Of a stretch of DNA of 64,000 bases, positions 1 to 8,857 are shown one piece after another. Both the position numbers and the translations under genes were made by a program. Position 1 is the stretch's first letter; each line of letters begins with the position of its first letter. Source of the DNA: Carnimonas bestiolae. Lineage in GTDB: Bacteria > Pseudomonadota > Gammaproteobacteria > Pseudomonadales > Halomonadaceae. The notes under the pieces were generated by a model that saw nothing but the letters and a program-made list of their open reading frames with translations, did not search any database and was not told where the DNA came from. Location: assembly GCF_051251125.1 (NCBI RefSeq), contig NZ_JBPCZL010000012.1; one strand, written 5' to 3'.

Positions 1-1
1 T

Positions 2-880
2 ACGCCGGTATTGGGGCAGGGGGGCAGTGTCGATCCACTGCTCGACTCGCTACAGGTAGAAGCGCAACTGTCGGGCCAGCGGCAGCGCTTATGGCTGCAA
101 ACGTCGCCCGAGTTTCATATGAAGCGGCTGCTGGCTGCGGGCAGCGGCCCTATCTTTCAGATAGCGCATGCGTTCCGCGATGCTGAAGTCGGCCAGCGCC
201 ACAATATCGAGTTCACCCTGCTTGAGTGGTACCAACCCGGCTACGGGCTCGAGCTGCTGCGGGAAGAGTGCGTTGAGCTAATTGAGCGGGTGATCGGTAA
301 GCCGGTGTCGCTTAGCGTGCATCGCTATCGTGCGCTGTTCGAACAGTGGCTCGAGATCGACCCCTTCACCGCTGAAACAGCGCATATCGCAGCACTGGCG
401 GCGAAGGTGGGCGGCATGGATAGCAGCGATTTCTCGCGCGACGATTGCCTTGATCTGCTGTTTAGCCACGTAATCGAGCCGCAGCTGGGCCGCGATAGCG
501 GTGGTGCGGTGGCGCTGCTCGATGCGGTCGTCGATTATCCGGCCAGTCAGGCGGCATTGGCCAAGAAACGCCGCGACCCGGTGGATGGCGTAGAGGTGGC
601 GGCGCGCTTCGAGCTGTATTGGCACGGTGTCGAGCTGGCCAACGGTTACGATGAGTTAGCCGATGCGAGCGAGCAGCAGGCACGTTTCGAAGCCGACAAC
701 GCGCTGCGTCAACGCATGGGAAAACCGCAGGTCGATAGCGACCAGCGTTTGCTGGCGGCGTTAGAGGCCGGACTGCCAGCGTGCAGCGGGGTAGCGCTGG
801 GGCTAGATCGGCTGATTATGCTGGCGGCCGGTGAGCGCAGCCTCGATCAGGTGATCGCTTTCCCGACGCCGCGCGCGTGA
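2..880 (+). CDS. epmA: EF-P--(R)-beta-lysine ligase EpmA (partial, 5' end outside window)
   Basis: The product is a paralogue of class II lysyl-tRNA synthetase that attaches (R)-beta-lysine to a conserved lysine of elongation factor P. The reading frame is open to the window edge and starts in the middle of the family (TPVLGQGG at codon 1), so roughly the first 35 residues are missing. Any start inside the window, such as the TTG at 11, would be an artefact. Recognisable parts are the class II motif 2 region (TSPEFHMKRLL, then FRDAEVGQRHNIEFTLLEW) and the C-terminal motif 3 (CSGVALGLDRLIMLA). There is no N-terminal anticodon-binding domain in EpmA, which separates it from LysS. A strong terminator follows. 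Identity is clear from end-to-end similarity to E. coli EpmA. Confidence 0.93.
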   Translation, partial: TPVLGQGGSVDPLLDSLQVEAQLSGQRQRLWLQTSPEFHMKRLLAAGSGPIFQIAHAFRDAEVGQRHNIEFTLLEWYQPGYGLELLREECVELIERVIGKPVSLSVHRYRALFEQWLEIDPFTAETAHIAALAAKVGGMDSSDFSRDDCLDLLFSHVIEPQLGRDSGGAVALLDAVVDYPASQAALAKKRRDPVDGVEVAARFELYWHGVELANGYDELADASEQQARFEADNALRQRMGKPQVDSDQRLLAALEAGLPACSGVALGLDRLIMLAAGERSLDQVIAFPTPRA

Positions 881-958
881 ATGGGCCGCGCTAATGCGAT
901 GCGTACCGGCAGCGCTTTTGCCGCATAGGTAATACTCACCCAACAAACGCTGGATACT

Positions 959-996
959 AACGCGCCGCCCTGATATCAGGACGGCGCGTTTTTTAT
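959..996 (+). terminator. Rho-independent terminator after epmA
   Basis: A near-perfect stem runs from AACGCGCCG (959-967) to CGGCGCGTT, continued by CCTG/CAGG with one mismatch, and is followed directly by a run of T. It ends the epmA transcript and lies before the convergent gene at 1025. Confidence 0.85.
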
Positions 997-1024
997 TAAC
1001 CAGGGTGTGGGTTTGCGCAGTCGG

Positions 1025-1918
1025 CTAGCGACACTCGCTGGGTTTGATCGCTATCGGTGAGCCAATAAGACCGCCGTAGTGGTAGTGATAGTTCACCTCG
1101 ACGCTGGCACCCTGCTGGCGCGCGGATTTGAAGAAAGCGCCCTGGCAGTATTCCTTCTTCACGTTGGTCGCCATTTTGGCGGTGAAGTCTTCTTCGTCGA
1201 TGCCCAGTGAGTCGAAGTTATCGACGTCGTAATTAACGCTGACCTTATGGGCCTTGGGCGCGTAGATAATTTTCGACAGCTGCGTGTACTGATCCACCTT
1301 GCTGGGCAGGCGTTTATTCACCTGCTGTGCCCAACCGCCCAGATCGACCTTGGCCGGTGTGCTGGGCTTGGTCTCGTGAGCGGGCTGCTCAGGAGTGGGA
1401 CGCGGTTTTGTCTCCGGTTTAGATTCCGGCTTGGGCTCCGGTTTCGGCTGAGGCGCAGGGGCGCTGGTTTGGCCGTTATTGTGTGATGTGCTCGACGGTT
1501 TATCGCCCAGCCACTGCGACAGCCCAGCGCTGCCATCCTTTAGCTGATCGTTTACCCAGCCGTTTTTGAACACCAGCAGCGCTGCCATCAGCAAAAACAC
1601 CACCACGGCGCTCACCGAAAAGACCTTATTGGCGCGCCCCTTGCCGCCCAGCAGGCTGGCCAGATAACCACCAGCTACCGCCACCAGCGCCGCAATAACG
1701 TAGCGCGGCAGGTAGCCAAGCATCTGCTCCAGCCCTTGCTTCCAGCCGTTACTGCCTGAACCGCTGTGCAGATAGACGGTGGCAGCCACCACCAGAATGA
1801 ACGCGATAGCGAGTCCTTTGTAGCGGGAGCGTGGCGCAGCAGCTGGCGCTTTTTTCGCCCGCGAAGAGGATGATGGCTTACGTTTGGCAGTGCTTTTGGA
1901 GCGTGGCTTAGAGGTCAA
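1025..1918 (-). CDS. Uncharacterised membrane protein with Pro/Lys/Glu-rich linker
   Basis: Not recognised as a named family. The 297-residue protein begins with about 33 residues very rich in Lys, Arg and Ser (MTSKPRSKSTAKRKPSSSSR), consistent with a positively charged cytoplasmic tail. Hydrophobic segments follow at about residues 35-51, 70-92 and 103-118. A low-complexity linker at about 145-190 repeats PKPEPKPESKPETKPRP-like units. The C-terminal domain of about 105 residues holds two cysteines and is probably extracytoplasmic. The linker suggests a wall-spanning spacer, as in TonB-like or envelope anchors, but the C-terminal domain does not resemble TonB. It reads towards epmA and shares no operon. 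A real gene is likely from length, start and composition; function unknown. Confidence 0.75.
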   Translation of the reverse strand: MTSKPRSKSTAKRKPSSSSRAKKAPAAAPRSRYKGLAIAFILVVAATVYLHSGSGSNGWKQGLEQMLGYLPRYVIAALVAVAGGYLASLLGGKGRANKVFSVSAVVVFLLMAALLVFKNGWVNDQLKDGSAGLSQWLGDKPSSTSHNNGQTSAPAPQPKPEPKPESKPETKPRPTPEQPAHETKPSTPAKVDLGGWAQQVNKRLPSKVDQYTQLSKIIYAPKAHKVSVNYDVDNFDSLGIDEEDFTAKMATNVKKEYCQGAFFKSARQQGASVEVNYHYHYGGLIGSPIAIKPSECR

Positions 1919-2224
1919 GGCTATTCCCTGTGATGAAGCGAGCGTCAGGTAGTAAACAAAGGCATGTAAGGCCGAATTGAGGCGTCATGATAGCGCGATC
2001 GCCGCGTTGCTCGATAGCCCCGGAGCAGCGCACACGAGGGCATTTGGCGCAATAACACGCTTTTCGCTATCGTAACGAGGACGTTTTTCGTACATGCTAG
2101 ACGATCGTTTGTCTGGTTTCGATTACGCCAGCGCGGCAACAACAACCAATAACGCTGTGCTGAGCCTCACCGGTATCTCCCCAGCGATGCCATCTAAATC
2201 AACACCTGTGAAGAGGAAGTGCTG
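1919..2224. other. Intergenic region between divergent genes
   Basis: This gap separates the unknown membrane protein (minus strand) from the mechanosensitive channel (plus strand), so it should hold both promoters. A possible minus-35/minus-10 pair for the channel is TTGGCG (2044-2049) and TATCGT (2068-2073), with 18 bp spacing; it is weak. A short minus-strand open frame at 1945-2145 lacks family features and is not called. Confidence 0.4.
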
Positions 2225-3331
2225 ATGGCGTTCGATGTGATTGCGATATGGCAGGAATCCCCACTGGCAAGATTGGCAAGTTATGCCGTGGTGGCAATGG
2301 TCGTTTCACTCATACTGTCGCTAGCCGCGAGGCTGGTATTCAATCGGGTGGCCAAGGGCAAGCCGCGCCTTAATTCACTCAAGGAGCATGTCGCGGCGCC
2401 AATGCGCTGGCTGGTGCCGTTGTTCTGCTTCGCGGTCATGGTGAACTCGGCACCGCTGCTGGACGGTTTATCCTGGATGGTGCCGCTGCAGCGTCTGCTG
2501 GTATGCGCGATGATTGGCGCCGCGACCTGGCTGCTGGTTGGCATTATTAGCGGCATCGAGGCGATGTACACGATTGGCTTCGATAAGGTAGGCGACCGCT
2601 CGCAGCGCTCCCGCCGCATGCTCACCCAAATTCGCGTTCTCAGCCGCACCGCCATGGTGATTGTGACGCTGTTCGGTTTGGCCGGCATGCTGATGCTGTT
2701 TCCCGCGGTCAGGCAATTTGGCGCCAGCATGATGGCGTCGGCAGGGCTAGCGGGTTTGGCGGTTGGCTTTGCCGCGCGGCCGGTGCTGTCGAACGTGATT
2801 GCAGGGCTGCAGATCGCCATGACCCAACCCATCAGCATCGACGATCTGCTCGAGATCAACGGCGAGCCCGGCTACGTCGAACAGATTACCACCACCTACA
2901 TTGTGGTACGCAGCTGGGACGACCGCCGTCAGGTGATTCCGCTCACCTACTTCATTGAGAACCCTATCTCCAACTGGTCACGCACCGACACCAACCTGAT
3001 CGGCGCGATCTTCCTGTGGTTCGATTACCGACTGCCGTTGGATGAGCTGCGTGAGGAATTCTCGCGCGTGCTCGAACGAGCGCCTGACTACAACGGCCGT
3101 GAGCGCGCGCTACAGGTGTGCGATATGAACGAGCACGCCATGCAGTTGCGTATTCTGGTGTCAGCCGATGGCTTGGATAACTGGTGGAATACCTGCTGCT
3201 TCGTGCGTGAGGCGATGATTTCCTGGGTAGCCACGCACTATCCCGAATATCTGCCCACCAGCCGCACCCGCGTGCAGGGCGATAGTCATATGCCGCAGTT
3301 GCTGAACAAGGCGTCACTACCCGCCGGATAG
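2225..3331 (+). CDS. MscS-family mechanosensitive ion channel
   Basis: The protein forms an inner-membrane channel that opens on hypo-osmotic shock. It has about five hydrophobic segments (roughly residues 15-40, 60-80, 90-115, 145-165 and 175-200). The last is the Gly/Ala-rich pore helix (SAGLAGLAVGFAARPVLSNV), followed by the hallmark start of the beta domain (GLQIAMTQPISIDDLLEING). The remaining 150 residues are the cytoplasmic cage, so the protein is larger than E. coli MscS (286 residues) and closer to the YbdG/YnaI subtypes. GTG at 2219 is possible, but ATG at 2225 has AGAGGAAG at ideal spacing and is preferred. The gene stands alone between oppositely oriented neighbours. Subtype is uncertain. 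Confidence 0.9.
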   Translation: MAFDVIAIWQESPLARLASYAVVAMVVSLILSLAARLVFNRVAKGKPRLNSLKEHVAAPMRWLVPLFCFAVMVNSAPLLDGLSWMVPLQRLLVCAMIGAATWLLVGIISGIEAMYTIGFDKVGDRSQRSRRMLTQIRVLSRTAMVIVTLFGLAGMLMLFPAVRQFGASMMASAGLAGLAVGFAARPVLSNVIAGLQIAMTQPISIDDLLEINGEPGYVEQITTTYIVVRSWDDRRQVIPLTYFIENPISNWSRTDTNLIGAIFLWFDYRLPLDELREEFSRVLERAPDYNGRERALQVCDMNEHAMQLRILVSADGLDNWWNTCCFVREAMISWVATHYPEYLPTSRTRVQGDSHMPQLLNKASLPAG

Positions 3332-3382
3332 CGCTGGTGGATAGCTATTCGAGATAGCCCTGGCGAAAGCCTCGGCGGATGG

Positions 3383-3414
3383 CGGTCGCTATCGCGCCGA
3401 CCGGATCGCTTTTC
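3383..3414 (+). terminator. Possible weak terminator after the MscS gene
   Basis: CGGTCG (3383-3388) pairs with CGACCG (3398-3403) around a 9-nt loop and is followed by a short T run at about 3410. The stem is only 6 bp and the tail is offset, so this is a weak call. It lies in the short gap between convergent mscS-like and psd genes. Confidence 0.3.
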
Positions 3415-4291
3415 AGGAGGGAGTCGGTGCGGGCGCCAAGTCAGGATCGCCAATCGTGAACAGCGTATTGCCCTGACGAATGCTATCTCCCGCGCTGATG
3501 CCAGCGGCGGGCGTAACATTTTGATCGAAGCAAGCGATTACCGTCGATCCTAGCCGGAAGCGGCCCATTTCCTGCCCCTTCTCGAGTCGTACACCGTTGC
3601 TGAAATCATGGCGCTGAAGGCGTTTGCCGTGCGCCTCGACAGGGCCGCCCCATACGGTTTCGATACCGGCGACAATCATTGCGCCCACCAGCACTAATGC
3701 CATCGGGCCTGCTTCGGTATCGAAATGGCAGACCAAGCGCTCGTTGCGTGCAAACAGTTGGTCAACATTCGCCGCGGTGGTTTGGTTGACCGAAAACAGC
3801 TGCCCGGGAATATACACGGTGCGCTTCAAGGTGCCTGCGCACGGCATGTGCACGCGGTGGTAGTCACGCGGTGATAGATAAACGGTGGCGAAATGGCCGT
3901 TTTGGAAAGGTGCGCTCCACTGGCTGGCACCACCGAGCAGCGTGTCGATGCTGTAGTGGCGGCCTTTCGCTTGCAGCAGTTGCCCCGTAGTGATCGCGCC
4001 TAACTGTGACACTTCGCCGTCGGCGGGGGATACCAGATGATCGCCCAGCGGGCGCGCTTCAGGCGTGAGCGCGCGAGTGAAAAATGCGTTGAAACTTGGG
4101 TAAGCGTCGAGATGGGGTTCGACCGCATCGCTCATATCGATGCGATAGTGGCGAGCGAACTGCTGAATCAGCAGCGATTTCAGCCACGGCGTGCGCGCAT
4201 CCGCCAATTTCCCGGCCAGTTGAGAAAGCAATGCTTGCGGCAGTGAGTGCTGAAGGGCAATAAACAGGCGGTCGCGCAAAGAGTTGGACAT
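3413..4291 (-). CDS. psd: Phosphatidylserine decarboxylase proenzyme
   Basis: Psd converts phosphatidylserine to phosphatidylethanolamine at the inner membrane, the last step of the main bacterial PE pathway. The 292-residue length is normal for the type I family. The autocleavage motif LGST is at residues 247-250, so Ser249 would become the pyruvoyl group of the small alpha chain. The substrate-binding region around residues 140-150 (SPRDYHRVHMP) is intact. ATG at 4291 gives the usual N-terminus. rhdA lies upstream on the same strand, 251 bp away; the same pairing of rhodanese and psd is known from pseudomonads. No terminator is evident between them, so a joint transcript is possible. Confidence 0.96.
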   Translation of the reverse strand: MSNSLRDRLFIALQHSLPQALLSQLAGKLADARTPWLKSLLIQQFARHYRIDMSDAVEPHLDAYPSFNAFFTRALTPEARPLGDHLVSPADGEVSQLGAITTGQLLQAKGRHYSIDTLLGGASQWSAPFQNGHFATVYLSPRDYHRVHMPCAGTLKRTVYIPGQLFSVNQTTAANVDQLFARNERLVCHFDTEAGPMALVLVGAMIVAGIETVWGGPVEAHGKRLQRHDFSNGVRLEKGQEMGRFRLGSTVIACFDQNVTPAAGISAGDSIRQGNTLFTIGDPDLAPAPTPS

Positions 4292-4542
4292 GGCGTCGAG
4301 TCACGAAGGGAGCGTTAAAGAGAGGCAGTGTAACCGCCTGTTGAAGCAAGCTCCACCGCTGGCCCGAAAGATAATCCCGGCGCAACTCGACGCTCTGACG
4401 GGCCGTCAGTCGAACCCGCCAAGAGCGAGCTCAATGGGGGCTTCTCAAGGCAGTGGCGCGCCGCGTGGATGGCGGCGAAGGCTCCGCGTTCGCCATTACT
4501 CGTGACGGCGGCTGGCAGGGCGGAGCCGATTCCCGTGGTCGG

Positions 4543-5361
4543 TCATGATTCGATAGGGGTATCGTCGCGGTTGCCCCATTCCTTCCACGAGCCGGGGTAG
4601 GCATGGATATTCAGCCCTAGTGCGCGCCCGGCCAGCCATGCCAGACCACTGCGGTGGTGGCTTTGGCAGTGCGTCACAATTTCCCCGTCAGGGGTGAGGC
4701 CGCGCTCTGCCAGCAGGGTTAACAGCTCGGCATTTTGCTTCAGGCGCATATGCTGCTGCTGATCCTTGAGCTCTTCCCAGTCCAGATTAATCGCACCGGG
4801 AAGGTGGCCGAGCCGCTTGTTGTTGCCTTTCTGACCATTGTATTCAGCGGCGGAGCGCGCGTCCCACACCACCACATCGTCTAGTCGTTCGAGCAGGGTG
4901 TCGCGATCAACGGCAACGTCGGGATGCTCGATAGTGGCACGGTAATCGCTGGGCGAGGCGCGATTCGCGGTGGTCTCAACCGGCCGCTGCTCGGCACGCC
5001 AAGCGTGAATACCGCCGTTCAGATAGGAGTAGTGACGATGGCCCAGCAGCTCGAGTGTCCAGAGCAGACGCCCGGCCCAGCCGCCGCCTTCGTCATCGTA
5101 GGCCACCACATGGGTGTTAGGGGTGAGTCCCAATTCCGAAAACAGCGCCGAAAGCTGCTGTTCACTGGGCACCTCGTTAGGCACTTCGCCACTACCGCGC
5201 AATAGTCGCGCGTGATCAAGATAGACCGCCCCCGGTACATGGCCTTCGCTATAGCTGTCAGCGTTAAGCGGAACGTCAATAATGAGCAGGTCGCGGTGTC
5301 CCAGCACGTTTTCGAGTTGGGCGGGTTCTGCAATCAATGGCAGCAGGGGTGAGTTCGACAT
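4543..5361 (-). CDS. rhdA: Thiosulfate sulfurtransferase (RhdA-type tandem rhodanese)
   Basis: This is a two-domain rhodanese of 272 residues that transfers sulfane sulphur from a donor such as thiosulfate to a thiophilic acceptor. The N-terminal rhodanese domain is inactive and the C-terminal domain carries the active-site loop CQSHHRS with catalytic Cys232. This loop resembles Azotobacter RhdA (CQTHHR) rather than the CRKGVTA of classical rhodaneses or CGSGVTA of mercaptopyruvate sulfurtransferases. RhdA-type enzymes have been linked to sulphur supply and redox protection; the precise role here is inference. It is divergent from the purine permease gene with about 240 bp between starts. Confidence 0.9.
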   Translation of the reverse strand: MSNSPLLPLIAEPAQLENVLGHRDLLIIDVPLNADSYSEGHVPGAVYLDHARLLRGSGEVPNEVPSEQQLSALFSELGLTPNTHVVAYDDEGGGWAGRLLWTLELLGHRHYSYLNGGIHAWRAEQRPVETTANRASPSDYRATIEHPDVAVDRDTLLERLDDVVVWDARSAAEYNGQKGNNKRLGHLPGAINLDWEELKDQQQHMRLKQNAELLTLLAERGLTPDGEIVTHCQSHHRSGLAWLAGRALGLNIHAYPGSWKEWGNRDDTPIES

Positions 5362-5597
5362 TATGGGCTCCGCAAACGAGGGTCGATCAAGAGGGCGACA
5401 ATCCCCTGAGCCTAGCGGTACAGCGCGCGCGATACAATGGCTGCCAAGCGGCGGGCTGTCGAAGGGGCGGGAAAAACGATTATACTGCGCATCTTTCTGC
5501 GATGTGTCGCTGCATCATCCCGCCTGCAGGCACGTCACTCAAGCCGCTAGTACAACAACAAGGCACCGCCGTGGGCGGGTGTCGAAGGAGACCGCCT

Positions 5598-6923
5598 GTG
5601 CTGGACCGATTGTTTGGAATATCCCGGGAAGGCAGCACTCCGCGCCGCGAGATCGTGGCGGGGGTAAGCACCTTTCTGGCGGCCATGTATATCATTGTGG
5701 TCAACCCAACCATCTTGAGTAGCGCTCATATTCCCTTCTCGCAAGGGCTGACGGCCACGGTGCTGATCAGTGCCTTCGGCAGCTTCGCGATGGGGCTGTA
5801 CGGGCGCAGCCCCGTGCTGTTGGCTCCCGGCATGGGCATCAATGCGCTGTTTACCTACACCATGGTGGTGGGCGCCAATGTGCCGCTGCCTATCGCGCTG
5901 GGATGTGTGTTCTGGGCAGGGGTGGCGTTTGTGGTGCTGGCGGTGCTTAACGTGCGCCAGTACGTAATCGATGCCATTCCCGCGTCGCTGCGCCATGCAG
6001 TGGCCTGTGGCATCGGGCTTTTTATCACCGTGGTGGGGCTGGTCAATGCCAAGTTTCTGGTCAGTAATTCCGCCACCGTACTGGGCATGGCCGATCTCAC
6101 TGCGCCGGTGGTGACCTTCCTGCTGGGGCTGGCAATCACCGCTGCGCTGGTGGCGCGCCGGGTGCCGGGGGCGCTGATCATTGGCATTATTCTGACCACT
6201 GTGATGGCGATACCTATCGGACGCTGGTGGGGCGATGGTTCAGCATACGCACCTGGGCTGCATACGCTGGTGAACTTCAATGGCATTTTTGCCTTGCCCG
6301 ACTTCCGCGGGCTGTTTCACGTTGACCTAACGGGAGCGCTCCAGCATATCTACTGGCCGTTTATCTTCGTGCTGCTATTCACCGCGTTTTTCGATGCGCT
6401 ATCTACCTTTATGGGGCTGTCGCAGGCGGCTAATCTGCTCGATGAAAACGGCGATCCGCGCAATATCCGGCGCTCCATGGTGATTGATGCGGGCTCGGCG
6501 CTGGTATCCGGTTTCCTCGGCACCAGCCCCGCCAATGCCTTCGTGGAATCTGCCGCGGGCATTAGCCAAGGCGGTCGCACCGGGCTGGTGGCGGTCACCT
6601 GTGGTGTGCTGTTTGTGCCGTTTTTGTTTTTGTCGCCGCTGCTGGCGCTAGTGCCCGCCATTGCGACGGCACCGGCGCTGATTATGGTCGGCGTTTTTAT
6701 GCTATCGCCGATTCGCGCGATCGAATGGGAGCGTTACGACGAAGCGATTCCTGCCTTCATCGCGATGATGCTGATCCCGATTACCTATTCGATTACTCAC
6801 GGCATTATCTTCGGCTTTTTGGCCTTTGTGGTGTGCAAACTGGCGGTGGGCAAGGCCAGCGAAATTCGCTTGACCATGTGGATTCTGGCGCTACTGTCAC
6901 TGCTATTGCTGTTTATAGGCTGA
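5598..6923 (+). CDS. NCS2-family purine permease (AzgA/GhxP-like)
   Basis: The protein is a 441-residue inner-membrane transporter of the AzgA branch of NCS2, which imports adenine, guanine or hypoxanthine with protons. Visible family marks are the early LDRLFGISREGST-type N-terminus, FLAAMYIIVVNPTILS, and the GMGINALFTYT and ESAAGISQGGRTGL signatures with about 12-14 membrane segments. The GTG at 5598 is chosen because GAAGGAG lies 7 nt upstream and the N-terminus then matches the family; the frame stays open back to 5337 but that part overlaps rhdA and is not homologous. A TATACT (5481-5486) could be the minus-10 element, leaving a leader of about 105 nt with CCGCC/GGCGG before the ribosome site. 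Substrate within the purines cannot be decided. Confidence 0.9.
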   Translation: MLDRLFGISREGSTPRREIVAGVSTFLAAMYIIVVNPTILSSAHIPFSQGLTATVLISAFGSFAMGLYGRSPVLLAPGMGINALFTYTMVVGANVPLPIALGCVFWAGVAFVVLAVLNVRQYVIDAIPASLRHAVACGIGLFITVVGLVNAKFLVSNSATVLGMADLTAPVVTFLLGLAITAALVARRVPGALIIGIILTTVMAIPIGRWWGDGSAYAPGLHTLVNFNGIFALPDFRGLFHVDLTGALQHIYWPFIFVLLFTAFFDALSTFMGLSQAANLLDENGDPRNIRRSMVIDAGSALVSGFLGTSPANAFVESAAGISQGGRTGLVAVTCGVLFVPFLFLSPLLALVPAIATAPALIMVGVFMLSPIRAIEWERYDEAIPAFIAMMLIPITYSITHGIIFGFLAFVVCKLAVGKASEIRLTMWILALLSLLLLFIG

Positions 6924-6952
6924 CCGCGCCACTGAGCCAGTAGGGCGGGTCT

Positions 6953-6960
6953 GCTATAAT
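6953..6960 (+). promoter_or_regulatory. Extended minus-10 promoter of the lipoprotein gene
   Basis: TGCTATAAT is a perfect extended minus-10 element just downstream of the permease stop. No good minus-35 is needed for this promoter class. It gives a leader of about 45 nt before the ATG at 7011. Confidence 0.65.
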
Positions 6961-7010
6961 GGAGGCATCAACGCACGGAACGTTTCCGCGCGAGTCGCAA
7001 GGAGGACGTC

Positions 7011-7331
7011 ATGCAGCTTATCAAGACCGTTCCAATCGTGGTCGCGCTGCTGCTTACCGGCTGTGCCGGTCCTGCCTATACCGGGCAAGGAGCGAATAAC
7101 GCACCTACTGCCAGTGAAACACCTGAACAGCGCGCGCATGAAAAAGCGATTACGGAAGATGCCGCCAACAGTCCCGTATTTGACAGCCGCCAGGCCCCCG
7201 AGCGTCGCTCACCCTCGCTTTATGACGGTGCTCGCCGCGTGCAGGTCTATCCCACGGTGGGCTACGGAACCCATCACGGATGGGGCGGCGGCGTCGGTTT
7301 GGGGCTAGGGTCGTTCGGTGTCGGGCTGTAG
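7011..7331 (+). CDS. Small uncharacterised lipoprotein
   Basis: The product is 106 residues. Its N-terminus is a lipoprotein signal peptide (MQLIKTVPIVVALLLTGC) with lipobox LTGC, so Cys18 would be lipidated. Position +2 is Ala, which favours outer-membrane sorting. The mature part is polar and ends in a Gly-rich tail (GWGGGVGLGLGSFGVGL). A strong AAGGAGG ribosome site (6999-7005), its own extended minus-10 promoter and a terminator at 7392 show a monocistronic, probably well-expressed gene. I do not recognise the family. Confidence 0.8.
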   Translation: MQLIKTVPIVVALLLTGCAGPAYTGQGANNAPTASETPEQRAHEKAITEDAANSPVFDSRQAPERRSPSLYDGARRVQVYPTVGYGTHHGWGGGVGLGLGSFGVGL

Positions 7332-7391
7332 GTAGTCCTGCGCCTGATTTCCATGGTTGCCGAAAGCGCTGTCTCAGTCGCTTTCCATCGA

Positions 7392-7420
7392 CCGCGCCTT
7401 TACTGGCGCGGCTTTCTTTT
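7392..7420 (+). terminator. Rho-independent terminator of the lipoprotein gene
   Basis: CCGCGCC (7392-7398) pairs with GGCGCGG (7405-7411) around a 6-nt loop, followed by CTTTCTTTTT. It overlaps the 3' end of the convergent transporter gene. There is no T run on the minus strand, so it acts in the plus direction only. Confidence 0.8.
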
Positions 7421-8683
7421 TAAGGTAAGCGCGGCCAGCATGCACAGGATGTTGGTCGCAATCAGGTACCACGCCGGGCTAACCGGGTCGCCGGTAGCTT
7501 CGCTCAACCATGAGAAAATCAGCTGAGCACTGCCGCCGAACAGGGTAATCCCCAGCGCGTACACCAGCGAAAAGCCGGTCGCACGAATCTGCTGCGGAAA
7601 CACTTCGCACACCGCCACCAAAAGGCCTGCGCCGCTGATGCACTGCAGTGCGGTAAAGAGCGCCACAATGCAGAAGAATAGCCCCTCACTGTGCATCCGA
7701 TTGATAAGCACCAGCCCCGGCCATATCGCCAGCGTTAGCAGCAGGCGCGGCACTACAATGGTCGGCACACGGCCGTAGCGGTCGGCCATCCATCCGCCCA
7801 CCAGCGAAAACACCATCACGCCAATCCCAATCAGCAGCGGCGACAGCATCGCGACGCGGGTGGGATAGTGCAGCTCGTGCAGCGCGTAGGTAGCCATGTA
7901 GTTGAGGAAGTACTGGGAAATAGTACTGCCTGAAATAATCAGGATGCCCACTACCACCCAGCGTGAATGCTGACTGAATACGCGTTTGATCAAGGCACGC
8001 TGCGACGTCATGGTGCTGTCGCAGTGGGGCGCCAGGGTGTCGCGCAGATGGCGGCGCAAGTAGATCGAAATCGGCAGGATCAACAGTCCACAAGCGAAGG
8101 GGATTCGCCAGCCCCAACTGGCGAGCTGATCATCGCTGAGCACCACGCTAAGCAGATAGCCGATGGCGCCTGCGCTGACGCCCGCCGCCCCCTGCGCCAC
8201 AATCTGCCAGCTGGTAAAGAGCCCGCGACGGTGGGGGGGAGCCGCTTCCATGATAAAGGTGGTGGCTGGCCCTGCTTCACCGCCCCACGCCAAGCCTTGG
8301 ATCATTCTGACCAGCACTAGCAGAATGGGCGCCGCAATGCCTAGCGTGGCGTAGTCAGGCAGTACCACCAAACCGCCGGTACCCACGGCCATTAGCACCA
8401 TGGTCAGTAGCATGGCTGGCTTGCGGCCCGCCTTATCGGCATAGCTGCCAATCAGTAGCGCCCCCAGCGGTCGCACCAAAAATCCGAGTCCAAACACCGA
8501 TAGCGACAGCAGCAGGCTGGCCACCGCGCTTTGTGAGGGGAAAAAGGCGTGGCCGATCATGACCGAAAAGGTTGCGTAAACGCTGAAGTCGAAGAATTCG
8601 ACTGCCGCGCCAGCAGCCACAGCAATCACGTCGCGAGGGGTTACGCGCGGGGCTGAGATCGAAGAAGAGGTACTGCTGGACAC
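7400..8683 (-). CDS. MFS transporter, metabolite:H+ symporter (MHS) family
   Basis: A 427-residue, 12-helix major facilitator. The GNFVEWFD-like first helix (AAGAAVEFFDFSVYATFSVM) and the loop 2-3 motif (GSYADKAGRKPAML) are typical of the MHS branch that includes ProP, ShiA, KgtP and citrate or tricarballylate carriers. GLAWGGEAGPATTFIMEAAP matches the MHS helix 4-5 signature. The substrate is probably a carboxylate or zwitterion, but nothing nearby identifies it. The N-terminus is Ser-rich (MSSSTSSSIS), which is not unusual. It stands alone, convergent with the lipoprotein gene. Confidence 0.88.
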   Translation of the reverse strand: MSSSTSSSISAPRVTPRDVIAVAAGAAVEFFDFSVYATFSVMIGHAFFPSQSAVASLLLSLSVFGLGFLVRPLGALLIGSYADKAGRKPAMLLTMVLMAVGTGGLVVLPDYATLGIAAPILLVLVRMIQGLAWGGEAGPATTFIMEAAPPHRRGLFTSWQIVAQGAAGVSAGAIGYLLSVVLSDDQLASWGWRIPFACGLLILPISIYLRRHLRDTLAPHCDSTMTSQRALIKRVFSQHSRWVVVGILIISGSTISQYFLNYMATYALHELHYPTRVAMLSPLLIGIGVMVFSLVGGWMADRYGRVPTIVVPRLLLTLAIWPGLVLINRMHSEGLFFCIVALFTALQCISGAGLLVAVCEVFPQQIRATGFSLVYALGITLFGGSAQLIFSWLSEATGDPVSPAWYLIATNILCMLAALTLKRKPRQ

Positions 8684-8857
8684 AAGAACGGCTCTGAAGA
8701 AGACGGGCGGAAGCGTTGTTTAGAACACAACGCACCGCGCTGGCGCTGCGTTGATGGCCCCAGTGTAGCGGATTGCCGCTCGGCTTTGTATGAGTCGCTG
8801 TTTTAGCACCAGCCGCTGGCGATATTATTCGTTATGGGCGAACGAAAAGAGCGAGCG

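Noticed and set aside
5337..5597. N-terminal extension of the purine permease
   Set aside because: The extra 87 codons overlap rhdA, are not hydrophobic or family-like, and GTG at 5598 has a strong ribosome site.
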